A DNA stretch of 9,337 nt from the NCBI GenBank assembly GCA_021734725.1, contig JAIPIM010000156.1, positions 1 through 9,337 of the forward strand, read 5' to 3'. The stretch comes from Minisyncoccota bacterium (GTDB lineage: Bacteria; Verrucomicrobiota; Lentisphaeria; Oligosphaerales; MVZH01). The notes beneath the pieces were generated by a model. It was not told the DNA's origin, did not search any database, and was given only the letters and a program-made list of their open reading frames with translations. Of this stretch, positions 6,467 to 9,337 are shown one piece after another. The stretch's first letter is position 1. Each line of letters opens with the position of its first letter. Both the position numbers and the translations under genes were made by a program.

Positions 6467-7024
6467 CTACCTCGTCCAATACTGATCAGGCGTTCCGGCA
6501 AGAGAATTGCAGTATCGCGCCAGGCAGAACAGGTAATCGGAGAGGCGATTCAGGTAGCGAAGAGCCATCGTGCTGTCGTCATCAGGTACTTCAAGGGACC
6601 GATAAAGTGCCACGACGCGGCGTTCAGCTCGTCGACACACAGTGCAGGCCACATGGGCCAACGCCGCTGATCTCGATCCGCCAGGCAGAATGAACCCATC
6701 CAAGGGCGGCATCACAGCCATCATACGATCGATCGCGGATTCAAACGATGCGACCCGCCCAATTGGGATTGCGGGAAGAGTCACACCAACGCCGGGACTG
6801 GCGAGGTACGCGCCGATGCAGAAAAGATCTTCCTGAATAGTTGTAACATCGGCCTGAGAGACCTCTTGTGAAGATACAAAGGCCTCCAGGAACAGCCCGA
6901 TGGCCGCATTCAACTCATCAATGGACCCATAAGCTTCAACGCGGGCGTGATCCTTTGGCACAAGGGAGCCGTCACCAAGACTCGTTTCTCCATGGTCCCC
7001 CGTTCGCGTGTAGATCGTGCCCAT
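6467..7024 (-). CDS. PduO-type cob(I)alamin adenosyltransferase
   Basis: This 185-residue protein is an ATP:cob(I)alamin adenosyltransferase of the PduO/MMAB family, which makes adenosylcobalamin from reduced corrinoid in the cytoplasm. The ATP-binding N-terminus YTRTGDHGETSLGDG (5-19) is present, then VEAYGSIDELNAAIG (29-43). The corrinoid and ATP site follows as FILPGGSRSAALAHVACTVCRRAERRVVAL (111-140, with the RRAER arginines), then LRYLNRLSDYLFCLARY (155-171). All core motifs are intact and length is typical (about 185-190). The frame is open to 7117, but ATG 7024 begins exactly at the conserved MGTIYTRTGD. No Shine-Dalgarno precedes it. No cobalamin-dependent enzyme or transport gene is adjacent, so its client enzyme is unknown. 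It converges on the sigma-factor gene, 148 bp apart, with no clear terminator between them. Confidence 0.94.
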   Translation of the reverse strand: MGTIYTRTGDHGETSLGDGSLVPKDHARVEAYGSIDELNAAIGLFLEAFVSSQEVSQADVTTIQEDLFCIGAYLASPGVGVTLPAIPIGRVASFESAIDRMMAVMPPLDGFILPGGSRSAALAHVACTVCRRAERRVVALYRSLEVPDDDSTMALRYLNRLSDYLFCLARYCNSLAGTPDQYWTR

Positions 7025-7030
7025 GAGAAG

Positions 7031-7060
7031 ATGATGCCCGCAGAGAACGGGAAATGTCAA
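7031..7060 (-). promoter_or_regulatory. Candidate adenosyltransferase promoter, abutting the start codon
   Basis: On the minus strand a perfect TTGACA (7060-7055) is followed after 18 bp by CATCAT (7036-7031, 4/6 to the -10 consensus). The usual start point, 6-7 bases beyond the -10, would fall on or next to the A of ATG 7024. A stem (GAAGCC 7067-7072, GGCTTC 7078-7083) lies immediately upstream of the -35 and could be an operator or chance. Confidence 0.4.
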
Positions 7061-7150
7061 CGCCGGGAAGCCCGGGAGGCTTCTGCGATGTGACACCATC
7101 GGAGGGTCTGGGACCAAGCACGCACCGACATGCCCTTTTTGGTGGGAGGG

Positions 7151-7191
7151 CCGCGGATGAACGCTGATTCACCACAGGGAGAGCGCAGAGG
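7151..7191. repeat. Segment resembling dispersed intergenic repeats
   Basis: CCGCGGATGAACGCTGAT (7151-7168) is followed directly by TTCACCACAGGGAGAGCGCA (from 7168) ending in GAGG. From memory, strings of the type 'ccgcggatgaacgc(g/t)gat' and 'ttcaccacagag..gcacagagg' recur in intergenic DNA of PVC and deltaproteobacterial genomes. A related pair, CATCCGCG (7463-7470) and ATCTGCGG (7480-7487), occurs 300 bp further on. Copy number in this genome cannot be seen here. Confidence 0.4.
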
Positions 7192-7209
7192 GGTTGCGTC
7201 GCACCGTGG

Positions 7210-7228
7210 CATAGGCTGCCAGCCTGTG
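7210..7228. repeat. 19-nt hairpin, 8-bp stem
   Basis: CATAGGCT and AGCCTGTG pair over 8 bp (one G-T wobble) around a GCC loop. It is the first of the four hairpins in the island. Its AGGCTGCCAGCCT core resembles small palindromes often dispersed between genes. Confidence 0.6.
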
Positions 7229-7237
7229 GATTCTCGC

Positions 7238-7307
7238 CCCTTTGTCTACTCCCCTAATCCATTCCCCTCATCCTGCACTTGGATCGATTAGGGGAGTGGA
7301 TAAAGGG
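7238..7307. repeat. 70-bp imperfect palindrome with a 21-bp stem
   Basis: The left arm 7238-7258 pairs with the right arm 7287-7307 over all 21 positions; 19 are Watson-Crick and 2 are G-T wobbles. The inner 11 bp (ACTCCCCTAAT / ATTAGGGGAGT) are perfect. The stem can extend inward past one mismatch (7259-7264 with 7281-7286). A competing pairing exists: ATCCATTCCC (7257-7266) is exactly complementary to GGGAATGGAT (7305-7314). On the right side GGGGAGTGGAT, GGGAATGGAT and AAGGGG follow in a loose direct-repeat rhythm. No T-tract flanks it, so a simple terminator is unlikely. Confidence 0.8.
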
Positions 7308-7360
7308 AATGGATCAAGGGGCGCGCTGGACGATGAATACGCTCCCACTTGGAGCACGGC

Positions 7361-7442
7361 AGGCCCTGCCGGCAAGTGGCCGACAGCCACTCTGCCCTGC
7401 CTCAGCCATCCGGCTCAGCTTCCGAGACGGCCGGCAGGGCCT
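7361..7442. repeat. 13-bp perfect inverted repeat enclosing smaller hairpins
   Basis: AGGCCCTGCCGGC (7361-7373) and its exact reverse complement (7430-7442) bracket 56 bases. Inside, AGTGGC (7375-7380) and GCCACT (7386-7391) form a 6-bp stem with a 5-base loop. AGCC-ATCC-GGCT forms a second, small stem (around 7404-7415). The layout is that of a closed multibranch RNA or of an IS/MITE-like end pair. The left arm is itself part of a 15-bp palindrome, CGGCAGGCCCTGCCG. Confidence 0.75.
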
Positions 7443-7479
7443 ACCTCCACCCCCTCTGCGTACATCCGCGTCCCCGTCG

Positions 7480-7521
7480 ATCTGCGGTCCTCTCACTTTC
7501 CTGGATGAGAGGTCCGCGGAT
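7480..7521. repeat. 16-bp imperfect hairpin
   Basis: ATCTGCGGTCCTCTCA (7480-7495) pairs with TGAGAGGTCCGCGGAT (7506-7521). Fourteen positions are Watson-Crick, one is a G-T wobble and one a T-T mismatch; the loop is 10 bases. The first half of the left arm resembles the dispersed 'ATCTGCGG' repeat type noted at 7151-7191. Confidence 0.75.
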
Positions 7522-7673
7522 GGAGCAGATGGACTCACAAACCATACTCACGCACGGCAGTTGGGGTAAACAAAATCTCGTCCTATCGTTTTGTGTTGAT
7601 GCCATTGCCTATTTCCGCAACGCAGATGGCTGGTGACCCGCCCCGCGATGGCCAGCTTTTGCCGCCATGGCAT

Positions 7674-8546
7674 CTATGAGCGGTCTTTTGTGTCCGCAAT
7701 TGCCTGAATCTCAGACACCCCAATTGCGAATCCGCGACCGCACATATGGCAGTATATGGTTGTCCCTTTTCCGGAATCGATCATTTCCCGCAGTTCCTCT
7801 GGACTGAGAGTCGAGAGCACCGCCGCGGCTTTCTCGTGCGAGCAGCAGCAGAAGAACTGCAGGGCACGAGTCTCGTGGGCCGTCAGATCCGGGATACCCA
7901 AGGCGATAGCGAGATTGGCGGCAGGATCGTCTACTTGGAGCACCTTAAGTGGATCCTCCGATGCGAGAAGCTCAAGCACTTTGACGAAAGCCTCCCGATC
8001 GCCATCGGGCATCCGTTCAACAGCCAAACCGCGGGCCGTCGTAACGGCGGTTTCATCCGCGGCCGTAAACAGGGAGACCCCCGTCGGTGTTTGCATGGAG
8101 TGGTTGAAATACCTGGCGACCGCGACACGGGTGCAGGGGGCATCAACCCTCAGGTTCGCGGTCGACAAAACGGACAGCGGAAGAGAACGCACAATCGCAG
8201 CGTTGCCATTGTCGCCAAGTACATAAAGGCTACGCGACAAAGGGGTTCCATCATAGCTATTAAGTACTTTAGATCGGGTGTATCCCCTCAGATTTCCAGA
8301 GGAACCTGCTTCGACAAGGTAACCCTGAATGGGCCCATCCACATCGAGGCGCAAGGTGATGCACTCATCTTTGTCCGACATGTCAGCCGAAAGAAGCGAT
8401 ACTGCGGCCAGAGCTTCGCCGAGGACGAATGATGCCGACGGACCGAGCAGATGACGCTGTGAGAGTTCACGCGCAGAGATGGACGTATCGACATAGGTCG
8501 CACGAATGTTCGTGGCGGCCGACGCAAGCTTGACCAGGCGATCCAT
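7674..8546 (-). CDS. hslO: Redox-regulated chaperone Hsp33
   Basis: The 290-residue product matches Hsp33 (E. coli 292). This cytoplasmic holdase is activated when oxidation releases zinc from its C-terminal cysteines. The N-terminal domain starts MDRLVKLASAATNIRATYVD and includes LGEALAAVSLLSADM (42-56), LRLDVDGPIQGYLVEAGSSGNLRGY (65-89) and RYFNHSMQTPTGVSLF (145-160, the 'YFxxSxQxP' motif). The zinc centre is C-x-C at 233/235 and C-x-x-C at 266/269 (FFCCCSHEK ... IYCHMCGRGF). Oddly, the x in the first pair is also Cys (Cys234). In-frame starts exist at TTG 8627 and ATG 8600, but both lie within the best candidate promoter. ATG 8546 fits the family start and has GGAG 11 bases upstream. It follows mnmG after 133 bp on the same strand. 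Confidence 0.95.
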   Translation of the reverse strand: MDRLVKLASAATNIRATYVDTSISARELSQRHLLGPSASFVLGEALAAVSLLSADMSDKDECITLRLDVDGPIQGYLVEAGSSGNLRGYTRSKVLNSYDGTPLSRSLYVLGDNGNAAIVRSLPLSVLSTANLRVDAPCTRVAVARYFNHSMQTPTGVSLFTAADETAVTTARGLAVERMPDGDREAFVKVLELLASEDPLKVLQVDDPAANLAIALGIPDLTAHETRALQFFCCCSHEKAAAVLSTLSPEELREMIDSGKGTTIYCHMCGRGFAIGVSEIQAIADTKDRS

Positions 8547-8598
8547 GATACGAAGCACTCCACTGTCAGATGAGGAATGGATAATTGACAGAGGTGGC

Positions 8599-8627
8599 AT
8601 TATGGATAATCTCCGTGGAATGGTCAA
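8599..8627 (-). promoter_or_regulatory. Candidate hslO promoter
   Basis: On the minus strand TTGACC (8627-8622, 5/6) and CATAAT (8604-8599, 5/6) are separated by the optimal 17 bp. This is the best promoter-like pair I found in the window. A start near 8592 would give a leader of about 46 bases to ATG 8546. It overlaps the alternative upstream start codons of hslO and so decides against them. I see no heat-shock element such as a CIRCE repeat. Confidence 0.55.
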
Positions 8628-8671
8628 GACGGGGGCAGCTAATCAGGAATTTCCGCGTGGACAACGCCAAC

Positions 8672-8696
8672 GAAAAGGCTTAGGCCCCAGAGGGCC
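8672..8696 (-). terminator. Possible weak terminator at the mnmG 3' end
   Basis: On the minus strand GGCCC-TCTG-GGGCC (8696-8683) forms a 5-bp GC stem spanning the last mnmG codons, followed after 6 bases by TTTT (8676-8673). The stem is short and the T-run poor. A separate hslO promoter downstream is consistent with termination here. Confidence 0.25.
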
Positions 8697-9337
8697 CGCG
8701 CTTGATCAGCACCGCCAGGAGAGAAATGTCGGCGGGTGTGATGCCAGGAATGCGTGATGCCTGCCCGAGGGTGCGCGGAAGGACCCGCAGCAGCTTCTCG
8801 CGAGCTTCAACCTTCAGGTGTGAAATCTCCGGGTAGCGGACCCAGGCCGGAATCGTTTGCCGATCCAGCTCACACATCTGTGCCGCCATTCGGGCTTCAA
8901 TCTCAATGTATCCGGCGTATGACTCGGATATCTCAATCTGCGCAACAACCTCAACGTCAAGGTCCTGTCTTGCGCCAGGGAGGTCGGCATAGGCGGTCCC
9001 GGGGCGTCGAAGCAATGCCGCGATGGAAGTTCCTCCACTCGATTCTCGAGCCAGTCGTGAGCGCTCGTCTGCAACCTGCCTCGCGAAGAGACGCGTCTCA
9101 TCAAGATGGTCTTGAGGAGCTATGCCAAGTCGGACCGCATGTTCATACATCCGGAAGCGCGCGTTATCCTGCCGAAGATGCAGGCGGCGCTCGGCCCGCG
9201 ACGTGAACATGCGGTAAGGCTCATCTGTGCCTTTTGTGACAAGGTCGTCGATCAGCACACCCAGGTAGCCCTCATCCCTGGCCACAATCAGCGGGGCGTC
9301 GCTATGGATCGAAAGAGCCGCATTGGCCCCGGCAATG
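8680..9337 (-). CDS. mnmG: tRNA U34 carboxymethylaminomethyl-modifying enzyme MnmG (GidA), C-terminal part
   Basis: The frame is open from the right window edge to TAA 8680-8682 and encodes the last 218 residues; the FAD-binding N-terminal part lies beyond 9337. MnmG works with MnmE to modify uridine 34 of certain tRNAs. Family blocks are AGANAALSIHS (from the edge), GYLGVLIDDLVTKGTDEPYRMFTSRAERRLHLRQDNA, the VVAQIEISESYAGYIE segment that contacts MnmE, and the C-terminal LPRTLGQASRIPGITPADISLLAVLIKR. A GTG at 9285 is an internal codon, not the start, because conserved sequence continues upstream of it. RRPGTAYADLPGA replaces the usual 'LLRRPEVTYEDL' stretch with little change. mnmG stands upstream of hslO on the same strand. 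Confidence 0.95.
   Translation of the reverse strand, partial: IAGANAALSIHSDAPLIVARDEGYLGVLIDDLVTKGTDEPYRMFTSRAERRLHLRQDNARFRMYEHAVRLGIAPQDHLDETRLFARQVADERSRLARESSGGTSIAALLRRPGTAYADLPGARQDLDVEVVAQIEISESYAGYIEIEARMAAQMCELDRQTIPAWVRYPEISHLKVEAREKLLRVLPRTLGQASRIPGITPADISLLAVLIKRGPSGA

Larger units (their letters stand above)
7025..7673. other. 649-bp non-coding island with four strong inverted repeats
   Basis: Between hslO and the adenosyltransferase gene, no frame shows a recognisable protein or good ribosome-binding site. Instead the stretch carries the adenosyltransferase promoter, two segments resembling widely seen intergenic repeats (7151-7191), and four hairpin-forming repeats at 7210-7228, 7238-7307, 7361-7442 and 7480-7521, listed separately. 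No transposase or direct target-site duplication was seen. The last 150 bp (7522-7673) hold nothing I can name. Confidence 0.75.

Noticed and set aside
7350..7450. Cobalamin riboswitch near the adenosyltransferase gene
   Set aside because: GCCACT inside a hairpin looks suggestive, but the rest of the B12-box pattern is missing on both strands, and the element is over 300 bp from the gene, upstream of its own promoter.
7598..7674. GATGCCAT / ATGGCATC inverted repeat as an hslO terminator
   Set aside because: Eight bp separated by about 60 bases, with no T-tract on the minus strand, is compatible with chance.
7746..8432. Plus-strand open frame (228 codons) opposite hslO
   Set aside because: It is antisense to a full-length Hsp33 with intact motifs; no conserved protein features.
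8680..9285. GTG 9285 as a start of a short mnmG-like gene
   Set aside because: Conserved MnmG sequence continues in frame upstream of it to the window edge, so it is an internal valine codon.

Overview
This 9.3 kb window is ordinary-density bacterial chromosome: about 9 intact or partial housekeeping genes, a small ORF and one 650-bp intergenic island rich in inverted repeats. The outer-membrane porin (signal peptide, terminal Phe) implies a Gram-negative envelope. The base composition is moderately GC-rich. Ribosome-binding sites are uneven: clear before the porin, fabI and the small ORF, absent before queH, hisA and the adenosyltransferase gene. The eukaryote-type HisA and InhA-like FabI do not look proteobacterial. 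The mix suggests a member of the PVC group (Kiritimatiellota, Lentisphaerota or Verrucomicrobiota), but this is inferred from gene flavour, not from a marker gene.

Left part (1-1876, minus strand): a compact three-gene operon, queH > yhcC-like radical SAM > M1 aminopeptidase. The first pair overlaps by about 11 bp and the second by an ATGA tetranucleotide. The aminopeptidase runs off the left edge. A 135-bp divergent spacer separates queH from a plus-strand porin O/P gene (2012-3136).

Middle part (2012-6318, plus strand): porin, then fabI (enoyl-ACP reductase with an InhA-like active site), then a HisA of the eukaryotic/HIS6 type 24 bp downstream. Next comes a 446-bp leader region with a candidate promoter, a hairpin and a 23-codon ORF with its own Shine-Dalgarno sequence. 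It ends in a divergent group 2/3 sigma-70-family factor.

Right part (6467-9337, minus strand): mnmG (C-terminal two-fifths or less, cut by the window edge), hslO (Hsp33) with a good sigma-70-like promoter, then the inverted-repeat island (7025-7673), then a PduO-type cobalamin adenosyltransferase. A consensus -35 and a poor -10 sit so close to the adenosyltransferase ATG that its mRNA may be leaderless. That gene converges on the sigma factor gene.

I found no tRNA, rRNA, CRISPR array, transposase or phage gene. No obvious new multi-gene system is present. The least explained parts are the hairpin island at 7025-7673, the small ORF ahead of the sigma factor, and the atypical sigma factor itself.
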